From the NCBI GenBank assembly GCA_020186115.1, contig WSYJ01000075.1:248001-312000 (forward strand): a stretch of 64,000 nt of DNA, in the 5' to 3' direction. Made by a program: the position numbers and the translations under genes. Of the stretch, positions 1-9,228 are shown one piece after another. The stretch's first letter is position 1; each line of letters starts with the position of its first letter. Source of the DNA: Histomonas meleagridis. Taxonomy: Eukaryota > Parabasalia > Tritrichomonadida > Dientamoebidae. Under the pieces are notes generated by a model. The model made no database searches, had not been told where the DNA came from, and worked only from the letters and a program-made list of their open reading frames with translations.

Positions 1-711
1 TTTATTCGATTTTCCCTCAAATTGATGCAAATATAATTGATCAACTTCAAAATATTATAATGGAAAGTAAAGAAGAAAAAAGATTTCGAATAAGTTTCAA
101 ACGTTATAATAAATTATTTAATTCGAATCATCCAAAAGCATTAGAAAAATGCAATGAGTTTTTAGAGTTATGTTTTCAATGTCTTTTACGTAAATTGCAA
201 TTTCAAATCAATATAATAAATATAATTATTATACAATGTAATTAATTCATGATATAATATGTTCAATGTTTAAGTTTAATATTGTACAATTTCCTTCAAA
301 TACATTTTTCCAAATATTTGTGAATATTTTACCGAATATTAATGACACTAAAATATATCAATTCTTTTCAACGTTTGCAATATATGTAAATGTTGGTTGA
401 GAAATCGATAAAATATTTATACAATTATCTGTATCTAAACTTCAAACATGAATTTCTCATTATTACCTGAACCAATATATTTCTTTCGTGTATTAATCCG
501 TGAAAGACTTCAAACAGTCATCGAATGTATACCATTTTATCTACAAGAATTTTGTCCAAAAATTTTAAGCGTTGAACCTAATGGTAAATATTATTGGGAA
601 ACTATTACTAATGTTTGTTCTTCTTTACAAATTTAGTATCATTACCACAAAATTTACAATTTATTTCTGATAAATCACCAGTGAAAGTGATTTTATACAC
701 AAAACGTTGTA
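1..711 (+). pseudogene. Remnant of an unidentified helical protein gene (3' part)
   Basis: The frame is open from the window edge to a TAA near 244 (it reads YSIFPQIDANIIDQ...). Further coding-like pieces lie in shifted frames: about 250-405 (FPSNTFFQIFVNILPNIND), 448-636 (LLPEPIYFFRVLIRERLQ) and 638-711 (SLPQNLQFISDKSPVK, ending KRCKY-stop). The pieces read as one amphipathic-helical, possibly HEAT-like (importin/exportin-type) protein interrupted by several frameshifts and stops. I cannot name the family with confidence. Its last codons (KRCKY-stop) are the first bases of the tandem repeat that follows, so the repeat appears to have been seeded from the end of this gene. An unrecognised spliced gene is the alternative. 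Confidence 0.4.
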
Positions 712-2041
712 AGTACTAATAAAGAAATTATTCGAGTAATGCCTCAGTCAGTCACTTCATTAAAACTTTAGCGCTTGAAGAAGTGAAATTTAAAAAACAT
801 AAATTCCCAAATGATACTTTAATGATTATATATATAAAACGTTGTAAGTACTAATAAAGAAATTATTCGAGTAATGCCTCAGTCAGTCACTTCATTAAAA
901 CTTTAGCGCTTGAAGAAGTGAAATTTAAAAAAACATAAATTCCCAAATGATACTTTAATGATTTTATATATAAAACGTTGTAAGTACTAATAAAGAAATT
1001 ATTCGAGTAATGCCTCAGTCAGTCACTTCATTAAAACTTTAGCGCTTGAAGAAGTGAAATTTAAAAAACATAAATTCCCAAATGATACTTTAATGATTTT
1101 ATATATAAAACGTTGTAAGTACTAATAAAGAAATTATTCGAGTAATGCCTCAGTCAGTCACTTCATTAAAACTTTAGCGCTTGAAGAAGTGAAATTTAAA
1201 AAACATAAATTCCCAAATGATACTTTAATGATTATATATATAAAACGTTGTAAGTACTAATAAAGAAATTATTCGAGTAATGCCTCAGTCAGTCACTTCA
1301 TTAAAACTTTAGCGCTTGAAGAAGTGAAATTTAAAAAAACATAAATTCCCAAATGATACTTTAATGATTATATATATAAAACGTTGTAAGTACTAATAAA
1401 GAAATTATTCGAGTAATGCCTCAGTCAGTCACTTCATTAAAACTTTAGCGCTTGAAGAAGTGAAATTTAAAAAACATAAATTCCCAAATGATACTTTAAT
1501 GATTTTATATATAAAACGTTGTAAGTACTAATAAAGAAATTATTCGAGTAATGCCTCAGTCAGTCACTTCATTAAAACTTTAGCGCTTGAAGAAGTGAAA
1601 TTTAAAAAAACATAAATTCCCAAATGATACTTTAATGATTTTATATATAAAACGTTGTAAGTACTAATAAAGAAATTATTCGAGTAATGCCTCAGTCAGT
1701 CACTTCATTAAAACTTTAGCGCTTGAAGAAGTGAAATTTAAAAAACATAAATTCCCAAATGATACTTTAATGATTATATATATAAAACGTTGTAAGTACT
1801 AATAAAGAAATTATTCGAGTAATGCCTCAGTCAGTCACTTCATTAAAACTTTAGCGCTTGAAGAAGTGAAATTTAAAAAACATAAATTCCCAAATGATAC
1901 TTTAATGATTTTATATATAAAACGTTGTAAGTACTAATAAAGAAATTATTCGAGTAATGCCTCAGTCAGTCACTTCATTAAAACTTTAGCGCTTGAAGAA
2001 GTGAAATTTAAAAAACATAAATCCCCAAATGATACTTTAGT
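701..2041 (+). repeat. Tandem array of ten 135/136-bp repeats
   Basis: The unit beginning AAAACGTTGTAAGTACTAAT starts at 701, 836, 972, 1107, 1242, 1378, 1513, 1649, 1784 and 1919. Units are almost identical. The one-base length difference comes from a run of six or seven A after GAAGTGAAATTT, and a second variable spot is ATTATATATA versus ATTTTATATA. The final unit decays near 2030-2041, about 30 bp before the stop codon of the convergent FANCM gene. In 135-bp units (45 codons) one frame codes for about 43 residues (…SHFIKTLALEEVKFKKHK…KRCKY) followed by two TAA stops, so each unit looks like a copy of a gene end. No tRNA, 5S or snRNA signature is visible. Confidence 0.95.
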
Positions 2042-2071
2042 GAATTCGAACAAACAAATTACACAGTTTAC

Positions 2072-4492
2072 TCAAACAACTTCAACATCGTCGAATTCGA
2101 CGTCGTCCAAGAACGGCGACTGCAGCGGTGTATTAAACAGTCTGCTGATGCTTCTGTTTGCGTTTGGCTTAATCAGGTCCGGCGACGACAGCGGTGTACC
2201 GAAAGCGTTTGTCTGGATTCCTTTTGCGTTCTGCACTTCGCTTTCCTCTTCGTTCTCATTCAAGAACGACCTCAGTTCGCCTTCGTCGAAGTCACTTTCA
2301 TCGCTTAGGAACTTTTCGTCGTCAGAAGAGTTCGCTATTACGAATGGGTTCTGTTGCGTGTTGTTAACAATGTTAATATTTGTAATTTTCGGCTTTGATA
2401 TGAATGAATCGGATTCATCTTCTAATTCGTCGTCATTGAATAAATCAGAGTCAGAGTCAGAACTTAAGAAGTATTGCGAATCCTTTTTAACTTGTGGTTC
2501 ATCTCCGTCAGAATATTCCATTAGAATTTTATCTATTTCATTTTCATCGCCGCAATTTAATGAATTCATTTGTATTGTTTCGAATATATTTGATTCATTT
2601 GAATGTGATATAATGAATGTTTGATTTGATACAATATGTTCATTATTTAATTCGATTCGATCATATTTTAATTTATCCCCAAAACAACATTCGAGTGCAT
2701 GTGATTCATTTCTTTGTAAGTTCGATGTTGTTTTAACTTTTGTAATCCCGAATTTGTATAAACTTCGATTTTGTTCTGTATTACCACAACGTAAATTAAT
2801 TACATTTAAGTCACGTGTTAATGGTATATTTGGAATTTCAGGTTCATAAAACACAAAGTTATTATTTTCAGGATTAATTAATTTGCTCTTAATGAAGTTA
2901 CTTGTGATCTTTGCCTTGTTCAGTTCCTTCTCTTCATAACCTTCGGCCATTAAAAAGATAACTTTTCCCGATCTTTTACGTCCTGTTCGACCCATTCTTT
3001 GGACCGTCTTTAATGGTGATGAAGGTGTATCATAACATATAATTAAATCGACTTCTCCGATATCTAATCCTTCTTCACCGACTGATGTAGCGACTATACA
3101 ATTAATACTACCGCGTCGAAATAATGATACTATTTCTAATTGCGTCGAATCATTTAACCCTTCATTTTTACGTGTGTTTGTTTTCCCAATGAAAATAGAT
3201 GGCTTAATGTTTGGTACATTCTTTAATTGTTCAACTATTTCATATGCAACTGCTCGAAATTGGGTAAATATTATTGAACGTGATTGTGTATTGTTTTGAT
3301 AAAAGTCTTCAAGAATTTCTATAAGTTTGAAAAGTTTCGGATGTGAAATGTTTTTATGTTTTTGAGTTGCTTTAATTAATGCTTGAAATTCTGGCGTTAT
3401 TAATAATTTGCGTTTGATCTCTGTGTCTTTCTTTTTCTTGATGAAATCATTTAAGGAATCGTTGAAGATTTCAGTGCCATATTTAGTTAACTTTTCATAC
3501 ATCGATGCTAAACTTAGTAAGATCCCAAACATTTCAATACATATGTATTTATCTTTCGGATTTGTAGAATACTTTTGATAATTATTCATGGCAACCCATA
3601 CTGCACCGCGTGTTAAACTTTTCGGATTTGATGTTGTTAAATATCCTTTGGATTGTAATTGTGAGGCAAGTGATGATATACATTTGCCTAAACATTTGGT
3701 TAATATTGATTCTTCATTACCTAATGGCACTGTAACGATTTCAACATCTGTTTTGTTTTGATATTGTTTCAGTTCGGGATCTTCGGTATCTTTATAAATG
3801 ATTTTGCTGATCATGAGATTATAAATTACTGATTGAATAGACGAAATATCATTGCCTGGCGTTGCTGAAAGGCCAATGATACGGAATTGACTAGTGTGAG
3901 CTGCAACCATTCGAACTACTTGTGAATATGAATGATTACCTTTGGCATGATGAGCTTCATCAAATACAAGTAAAATGATTTTGGTCGGATCTAGACGCTT
4001 TTTCCTTATGTCATTTTGGACAATTTGTGGTGTACAAAAAAATATTGAATATTTGTCCCAAATTGCTTTTCGTGTTTTTGAGGCACTATTTCCCATGATG
4101 ATTGTAATGTGATCATGTGGGATATTAGTAAATGAATAACATGATGAAACTTGTTGATTAACAAGATTTCGTGTAGTTGCCATAAAAATAATTTTCCCTT
4201 TTGGAAACCATCTATGGAAATTAGCCATTGCTACTGCAGCAATTAATGTTTTACCTGTTCCTGTAGGTAAACATACTAATGTATTTTGATGAAAACATTC
4301 TTGTGTAATTTCAAATTGATAATTTCTTCGAACAACATTACTAGGATAAATAAATGATGTAAGAGTTGTGGGATCTGATTCTACATAAGTATCATCTTGA
4401 TTTCTTTCAATTTCAACACGTGGGAAATCCATTGTAGGCCAGCTTGTAATTTCAACAAAAGATTCGTCATTATTCGTTGGAGAAGATTCCAT
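2072..4492 (-). CDS. FANCM: FANCM/MPH1-type DNA helicase-translocase
   Basis: 806-residue SF2 helicase of the FANCM/Mph1/Hef family, which remodels stalled replication forks and branched DNA in the nucleus. Visible motifs: IYP..VRRNYQFEITQ (Q-like, ~48-65), Walker A PTGTGKT (76-82), DEAH (178-181), GLSATPG (~208-214), and in the second RecA domain FTQFR, ATSVGEEGLDIGEVD and QRMGRTGRKRSGK (~400-515). The N-terminal half follows animal FANCM closely (NFHRWFPKGK, LVNQQ, IGLSATPG). After ~560 the protein is acidic and Ser-rich (many DSD/DDE stretches), and I see no ERCC4-type nuclease or HhH domain, as in Mph1 of yeast. The end of the gene (2072-2300) is noticeably richer in G+C. The ATG follows a TCATTTT initiator by about a dozen bases. 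Upstream it is divergent to RPB12. Confidence 0.93.
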   Translation of the reverse strand: MESSPTNNDESFVEITSWPTMDFPRVEIERNQDDTYVESDPTTLTSFIYPSNVVRRNYQFEITQECFHQNTLVCLPTGTGKTLIAAVAMANFHRWFPKGKIIFMATTRNLVNQQVSSCYSFTNIPHDHITIIMGNSASKTRKAIWDKYSIFFCTPQIVQNDIRKKRLDPTKIILLVFDEAHHAKGNHSYSQVVRMVAAHTSQFRIIGLSATPGNDISSIQSVIYNLMISKIIYKDTEDPELKQYQNKTDVEIVTVPLGNEESILTKCLGKCISSLASQLQSKGYLTTSNPKSLTRGAVWVAMNNYQKYSTNPKDKYICIEMFGILLSLASMYEKLTKYGTEIFNDSLNDFIKKKKDTEIKRKLLITPEFQALIKATQKHKNISHPKLFKLIEILEDFYQNNTQSRSIIFTQFRAVAYEIVEQLKNVPNIKPSIFIGKTNTRKNEGLNDSTQLEIVSLFRRGSINCIVATSVGEEGLDIGEVDLIICYDTPSSPLKTVQRMGRTGRKRSGKVIFLMAEGYEEKELNKAKITSNFIKSKLINPENNNFVFYEPEIPNIPLTRDLNVINLRCGNTEQNRSLYKFGITKVKTTSNLQRNESHALECCFGDKLKYDRIELNNEHIVSNQTFIISHSNESNIFETIQMNSLNCGDENEIDKILMEYSDGDEPQVKKDSQYFLSSDSDSDLFNDDELEDESDSFISKPKITNINIVNNTQQNPFVIANSSDDEKFLSDESDFDEGELRSFLNENEEESEVQNAKGIQTNAFGTPLSSPDLIKPNANRSISRLFNTPLQSPFLDDVEFDDVEVV

Positions 4493-4500
4493 TTTATGTC

Positions 4501-4507
4501 AAAATGA
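4501..4507 (-). promoter_or_regulatory. Inr-type initiator of the FANCM gene
   Basis: On the minus strand the sequence TCATTTT ends about 8 nt before the ATG at 4492. It fits the trichomonad initiator TCA(+1)YWT-type consensus and would give a 5' UTR of about 12 nt. Confidence 0.6.
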
Positions 4508-4624
4508 TAAAAGCAACTTCATTGTTGGTGGTGAAATTCACTTCTTACGACGGTTATTGGGGGCACACCAAATTTAATAACGGTCTTTCTTCGATCGAAC
4601 AAACTTCCCAAATTAAGATTTGTA

Positions 4625-4765
4625 ATGCCGACTGATTATATATGTACTTCATGCGGAAAAACAGTGGTTGTTATAACACGAGAAAATACTAGATGTGATC
4701 GTTGCGGTTGTCCAATTCTTTTCAAGAAAAGAACTACTGATCGAGTATATTTCCGAGCTCGTTAA
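4625..4765 (+). CDS. RPB12: RNA polymerase subunit Rpb12/RPABC4 (zinc ribbon)
   Basis: 46 codons, too short for ordinary ORF filters. The protein starts MPTDYICTSCGK and has the Rpb12 zinc ribbon: CTSC (7-10) paired with CDRC (24-27), then the hallmark basic segment FKKRTTDRVYFRAR, comparable to YKKRTKRLVVFDAR at the end of the human protein. Rpb12 is shared by RNA polymerases I, II and III and bridges the Rpb3 and Rpb2 regions. It lacks the N-terminal extension of the human subunit. The gene is divergent from FANCM; the 132-bp gap holds two Myb-like sites (ACGGTTA 4550-4556, TAACGGT 4578-4584) that could serve both genes. The stop runs into TAAAAAAA, consistent with a UAAA poly(A) signal. 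Confidence 0.92.
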   Translation: MPTDYICTSCGKTVVVITRENTRCDRCGCPILFKKRTTDRVYFRAR

Positions 4766-4889
4766 AAAAAATATATGGTTTATATCATGATCTTTAATTC
4801 AGTTGTTTGAACTAAAGAATACCTTCCAAATTGTTTTTCTACTTCTGTTTTTTAAACTTCTTCTTCGTGGGGTGCCCCATAAATCCCAT

Positions 4890-6755
4890 ATGAGCGAAGA
4901 AAATATTAAAGTTTATGCACGTGTTAGGCCTTGTAGTAATCCAAATGAAGATTATCCTGGGGTCCATGTTGATGAGATAGATCCTAGGGCTCTTCGATTT
5001 GAAATATCAAATCCTAATTCATCAAGTCCTACAGAACATTATTTTTCTTTTAGTAATGTATTTTGGAAAGATTCTAAACAAGAGGACATATTTAAAGATG
5101 TTGCTATGTCATTAATTGATCATACACTTGAAGGATACAATTCTACATTATTTGCTTATGGTCAAACAGGTAGTGGAAAAACATTTACAATCACAGGAGA
5201 TGGTACTCCTCAATATATGGGTATTGTTCCTAGAGCTATTCAATATACATATGATAAAGTACAACAAAATTCTAATACTGAAATCTCTATTTCATACTTA
5301 GAAATTTATAACAATACTGCTTATGACCTCCTTACACAAATAGGAGGAAATCAAATGCAAAAACTTGAAGATCTTCGTAAAGTTACATTAGCAGATACAG
5401 GTAAAAAAATTATTTGCCGTGATCTTTCTATTGAACGAGCACAAACAATCGAAGATGCACATCGGCTTTTTTGGGCTGGTGAATGTATACGTCAAAAAGC
5501 CGAGACTGTCAACAACAAATATTCGTCACGATCACATACAATCTTTACCTTATACTTCAAAACCTTCAAAGGCGATTCAGTTGTTTCATCTAAGATCAAT
5601 TTTGTTGATTTAGCCGGATCGGAAAAATTTGCCTCATTAAGTAATGAAGTTAATCAACGAAAAGTCGAAGCCAAATTCATTAACAAGTCTCTCTTGACTC
5701 TGCAGAATGTTATCATTGGGTTAAATCAAAAACAAAAACATATTCCATTTCGTGATTCTGTCCTAACTCGATTTTTGAAAGATTCATTAATTGGTAATGT
5801 CCGAACGTCGATGATTGCCACCATATCCACCAACAAAGCGCATATCTCGGAGTCAATTATCACATGTCGATTTGCCGAAAGCGTTTCGACGGTTTCGACC
5901 ACATCAAAGCTCAACCAATCAGAACTTCCTCCGCAAGAGCTTATAACCAAATTGCGCCACGAAATATCACGTTTACGTGCGGAACTACTACAACTTGAAT
6001 CGAATCCTACGACATATCGTAGTACGTCAACGATTATCACTGAAACTGAAGCTGTTGAATTACAATCGAAGATATTATCATTTATCGAAGACGATACTGA
6101 TCAATTAGAAGTATATGGCTCAGCGCAAACGCAATTTTGCTTCCAGTTTATGAAAGGGTTAATCTTAAAAGGGAATAACTTAGCATTACGTGTATCGCAA
6201 TTACAACAACGACTTGATGAAAGTCAAAAGAATGTCCAAAACTTAGTTATGTTAATTAATTCACGACATCGAAATAAGATGAACAAATTAATCTCAAAAG
6301 AAGCCGCATACATTGAGTTTTATAATTCGCACAATAAATTTGATAATGTACAACAAATTCGAAAGTCATTAAGTGAAAATTGTCAAAAGGCAAAAACTTT
6401 AACAGATGAATTAATGGAATTAAGACAAAAAGGAAACGCGCTACAAGATGAAAGAGATCAAATTAATAACGCTATAAGTCAACTAAAGAATGAAATTAAT
6501 AATAAAACAGAAGAAAACGAGAAAAAGCAAATGTTCGATGACGAAGTTGAACTAGAAAACGCTAAAAGGAAAATTAATGATGAAATCGATGAAGTGCTCC
6601 AAAGCTTCGAACAGAAAGTTGAGGAAGTGCAAATGCGAAAGGATGAAATCATTGAGCTGCAGAACCAGTTTCATCAGACAAAGAAAGAAATACAAAATGA
6701 CTTCGAAGAGTTTTGGAATAATACAATAATACATAACTTGCAGGTGCTGAATTAA
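4890..6755 (+). CDS. Kinesin motor protein, kinesin-9 (KIF6/KIF9)-like
   Basis: N-terminal motor kinesin of 621 residues. Motor domain ~6-340: KVYARVRP, P-loop GQTGSGKT (91-98), NNKYSSRSH (switch I), NFVDLAGSE (switch II), and IPFRDSVLTRFLKDSLIGN. The sequence between the P-loop and switch I (SYLEIYNNTAYDLL, LEDLRKVTL, SIERAQTIEDA) follows the kinesin-9 family, whose members work in flagella; that fits a flagellated trichomonad. About 380-615 is coiled coil (heptads rich in E/K/L/N), so a dimer is likely. I chose the ATG at 4890 (MSEENIKVYARVRP); the frame is open further upstream to a TTG at 4803, but that extension is a hydrophobic run that does not fit a kinesin. The exact subfamily is inferred. 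Confidence 0.9.
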   Translation: MSEENIKVYARVRPCSNPNEDYPGVHVDEIDPRALRFEISNPNSSSPTEHYFSFSNVFWKDSKQEDIFKDVAMSLIDHTLEGYNSTLFAYGQTGSGKTFTITGDGTPQYMGIVPRAIQYTYDKVQQNSNTEISISYLEIYNNTAYDLLTQIGGNQMQKLEDLRKVTLADTGKKIICRDLSIERAQTIEDAHRLFWAGECIRQKAETVNNKYSSRSHTIFTLYFKTFKGDSVVSSKINFVDLAGSEKFASLSNEVNQRKVEAKFINKSLLTLQNVIIGLNQKQKHIPFRDSVLTRFLKDSLIGNVRTSMIATISTNKAHISESIITCRFAESVSTVSTTSKLNQSELPPQELITKLRHEISRLRAELLQLESNPTTYRSTSTIITETEAVELQSKILSFIEDDTDQLEVYGSAQTQFCFQFMKGLILKGNNLALRVSQLQQRLDESQKNVQNLVMLINSRHRNKMNKLISKEAAYIEFYNSHNKFDNVQQIRKSLSENCQKAKTLTDELMELRQKGNALQDERDQINNAISQLKNEINNKTEENEKKQMFDDEVELENAKRKINDEIDEVLQSFEQKVEEVQMRKDEIIELQNQFHQTKKEIQNDFEEFWNNTIIHNLQVLN

Positions 6756-7328
6756 TAAATTGTGTGTGTTTGTTTGTTTGGAAATGTAATTTTGAATGAT
6801 ATTGTAGAAAGAAATTAAATGCGTCTTGCGAAATTAAATAAATGCTTTCATGTCAAGATAAATACGTTTTGTGAATGCTGCTTAGTGCTTTTATGTTTAT
6901 TGTTTATTGGGTGCTTTCATATGAAAATATTTGGTGCTTTGTATTTAGTAAGTGTTTGTAGAGATAAACATGTTCATTTTGTTTCATGTTACGTAGTGTT
7001 TTTTTATTTCATAACTTTTTTCATGTAGAGATATTTCGTGTTTTGTAGCTGTTTTGCATTATGAGCCATATACACACCATCGTAAATGTTTTCACATTGA
7101 GAAAAGAGGGTTCATTTTTATTAATAATGCTTCTTACTGTGTTTTATATTTAAAAAATATTATCAAACAAAAATATTTAGTGTTTTGTTTAATAGTGTTT
7201 TTTATAAAATTTTAATAAAAATATTTTCATATAGAGATATATGGTGGAATATTTGATATGCTTATATTATTGGTGTTTTTCTTTTCTCAAATATATATGA
7301 AATATTTCACATTCCATAAACAAAGTGT
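6756..7328. other. Intergenic, T-rich, degenerate GTGCTTT repeats
   Basis: Lies between the 3' ends of two convergent genes. It contains imperfect repeats around GTGCTTTCATRT and GTGTTTTRT (about 6830-7200). A 69-codon reading frame at 6819 is low-complexity and probably not a gene. No RNA gene seen. Confidence 0.6.
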
Positions 7329-8021
7329 TTATTCATTGTTTTTTGTTCTTTGGTAATATTTCACTGCTTCGCCCGTTATCGTCTTTACGCCATCAAGTTG
7401 GTTCTTTACACTGTAATTTACTGCCCAAGCAGGTAAGCTACCACCTGGATTTACATGGCTAAACACAGTCATTATACAACGCTCTTTATTTTCAGGATCA
7501 GCTTCAATAACGAAAGCTTGACCCGAAATTATCGTTCGGACATGACTTTTACGTTGCGGCTTGAGATCTTCATTATCAATTGACATTTGCATAAAAATTG
7601 TTTTCCCTCCTTCAAAATATGTTCTTCGGTAAAGAAGCATCTCCCTTGGAGCTACAAGAAATGCTGGCGATTTCATTGCCATGAAATATATGATTGACTG
7701 ATTTTCATCTTTTGGATCGTATAGTGCATATATTTCTTCAGGTGGAATCGGACCTTGTGGTGTTTCTTCCAGTGAAAAAACTTTATCATATGTCATTGTA
7801 TCAATCATTGCTTGTGCTGGTGCATCCACTAATATAACTGTTTTCGTTTCAATAAAGCTGGATCCTGGAACACTTCTGGAATACAATGTTATATTTCCTT
7901 CTTCTTTTTGTTTCTCCCAGTTATTTTCAGAAAGGGATCGGAGTATATAATCCTTTTCAGCTACATGAGCTTCATTGTATTGATTAATTAGTTCTTGCTT
8001 AATTTCAACAAGATGAGACAT
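7329..8021 (-). CDS. START-domain lipid-transfer-like protein
   Basis: 230 residues, almost all one START (StAR-related lipid transfer)/SRPBCC fold. Segments typical of START: NWEKQKEEGNITLYSRSVPGSSF (early strands, ~34-56), YDKVFSLEE, SPAFLVAPREMLLYRR (the conserved PRD-like strand), AFVIEADPENKERCIMTVFSHVNPGGSLPAWAVNYSV and a long C-terminal helix that would close the lipid pocket. No signal peptide and no membrane segment, so it is probably cytosolic and may carry a sterol or phospholipid; the ligand cannot be told from sequence. Starts at an ATG; a second gene on the same strand lies just upstream. Confidence 0.85.
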   Translation of the reverse strand: MSHLVEIKQELINQYNEAHVAEKDYILRSLSENNWEKQKEEGNITLYSRSVPGSSFIETKTVILVDAPAQAMIDTMTYDKVFSLEETPQGPIPPEEIYALYDPKDENQSIIYFMAMKSPAFLVAPREMLLYRRTYFEGGKTIFMQMSIDNEDLKPQRKSHVRTIISGQAFVIEADPENKERCIMTVFSHVNPGGSLPAWAVNYSVKNQLDGVKTITGEAVKYYQRTKNNE

Positions 8022-8133
8022 TACAACAAAGCAAACGTTATAACATTGAAAGCTTTACACACACTATTTGAAAAAGATGCGATCAAATTTTTTAAAAATA
8101 AATTTTTTACAACTAAATGTGTGAAACTGTATG

Positions 8134-8802
8134 TTAAATGCTTTGCTGAACTATTGGTATTTTGTGTGATTCATTCGGTTGAACAAATTTCCATTGGTTG
8201 CAATCAAAAGCAAATCCAATTTGATTCTTCCAATACTTATTTTCTTTGTCAAAAATAAATCCACGTTGCAGTAGCTCATTGTACGCTGCTAGCTGAAGTT
8301 CATCTTTTGCATGTAAATAAAACACAAAAAAGAGAGCTTCATCAGAAAAAGCTCTGAGTCTGTCTAATGCTTTAACTTCTTCAAGTTGTCTTGGATACGA
8401 ATCTGGAACAGGAAACTGTGAACAATGAACCATTGGCGCATCAGATCCTGCATAGTAAATACGAGGAAGAAGTGGCTCCCTTGCATTAAGATCGATACCA
8501 AGGTTAACAAAATCAAATTCTTCATCAAGTTCTGGATTTGAACATGGTGTAAATAAAGGATTAATGCTGATTGGGGTATTGTTTTCAAAGCTAGGCGGAA
8601 TTTCACTCGGAGAAGAGTTTATCATAGTCGCAGAAGTTTTGCGCATTGTTGGGTTAAATGAAATTTGAGATGGTTGAGGCATGTTTTGTGGAATATCTTT
8701 TTGATAAACCTGATTATACGTTACGTTTACACCTTGACGGTATGGTGCCTGGCGCTGATTTTGATTTGGTGAATAATATTGTCCTGGCTCTCTCCTGCTC
8801 AT
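8134..8802 (-). CDS. CCR4-NOT subunit, NOT2/NOT3/NOT5 family
   Basis: 222 residues. The N-terminal ~110 are Gln/Pro/Asn-rich and disordered. The C-terminal part is a NOT-box: FPVPDSYPRQLEEVKALDRLRAFSDEALFFVFYLHAKDELQLAAYNELLQRGFIFDKENKYWKN… and FAFDCNQWKFVQ, matching the CNOT2/CNOT3 C-terminal domain (…TLFFIFYY…QYLAAKAL…W.F…W…YFD…W). That domain forms the NOT module of the CCR4-NOT deadenylase and helps start mRNA decay. At 222 residues it is much shorter than human CNOT3 and lacks the N-terminal coiled coil, so it may be the CNOT2-like partner. A TCATTTT initiator lies about 25 nt before the ATG. Confidence 0.85.
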   Translation of the reverse strand: MSRREPGQYYSPNQNQRQAPYRQGVNVTYNQVYQKDIPQNMPQPSQISFNPTMRKTSATMINSSPSEIPPSFENNTPISINPLFTPCSNPELDEEFDFVNLGIDLNAREPLLPRIYYAGSDAPMVHCSQFPVPDSYPRQLEEVKALDRLRAFSDEALFFVFYLHAKDELQLAAYNELLQRGFIFDKENKYWKNQIGFAFDCNQWKFVQPNESHKIPIVQQSI

Positions 8803-9228
8803 GGAATTGGTTTTGTAAAGTATTCAAAATGAATGCATTCAAGTTGCACGCAACAAGAAGAAGATAAAAACATTGCTTTAACTTCTTCAACGTTGTTATG
8901 TTTTGAATGTGTATATATTCTATAAATAAAAAACTATTATTAAATAAAGTTATACATATTATGTTATGTATTAATAATTATGGAAATGTTTGGTAAATAA
9001 AATCAGACCAAACCATTTACATCAAAAACATTTAATTTATTGGAACACATTAATACATTATATTTATTTTTCAAAAACACATTTCATTTTTTTCATTCAA
9101 TATATCTATTTTATATAAGCAAAAGTAATTTTATTTCCTATCTACAAAGGTTTGGAAAGTTTTCAGTAAGCATCAGCTTCTTCACTTTTAACAGTATAAT
9201 AAATAATTTAATTAATTTACAAAACATT
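8803..9228. other. Intergenic, AT-rich
   Basis: Between the 5' end of the NOT-family gene and the 3' end of the next gene. Apart from the initiator-like TCATTTT near 8827-8833 nothing is recognisable; small reading frames here are low-complexity. Confidence 0.6.

Noticed and set aside
701-2041. CRISPR array or RNA gene cluster
   Set aside because: Units are contiguous without spacers, the host is eukaryotic, and no tRNA, 5S rRNA, U snRNA or snoRNA signature is visible.
2001-2624. 207-codon plus-strand frame (Ser-rich)
   Set aside because: Antisense shadow of the acidic/Ser-rich FANCM tail; begins inside the 135-bp satellite.
4803-4889. N-terminal extension of the kinesin
   Set aside because: Starts with TTG, and the hydrophobic run does not fit a kinesin; ATG 4890 directly precedes the motor domain.
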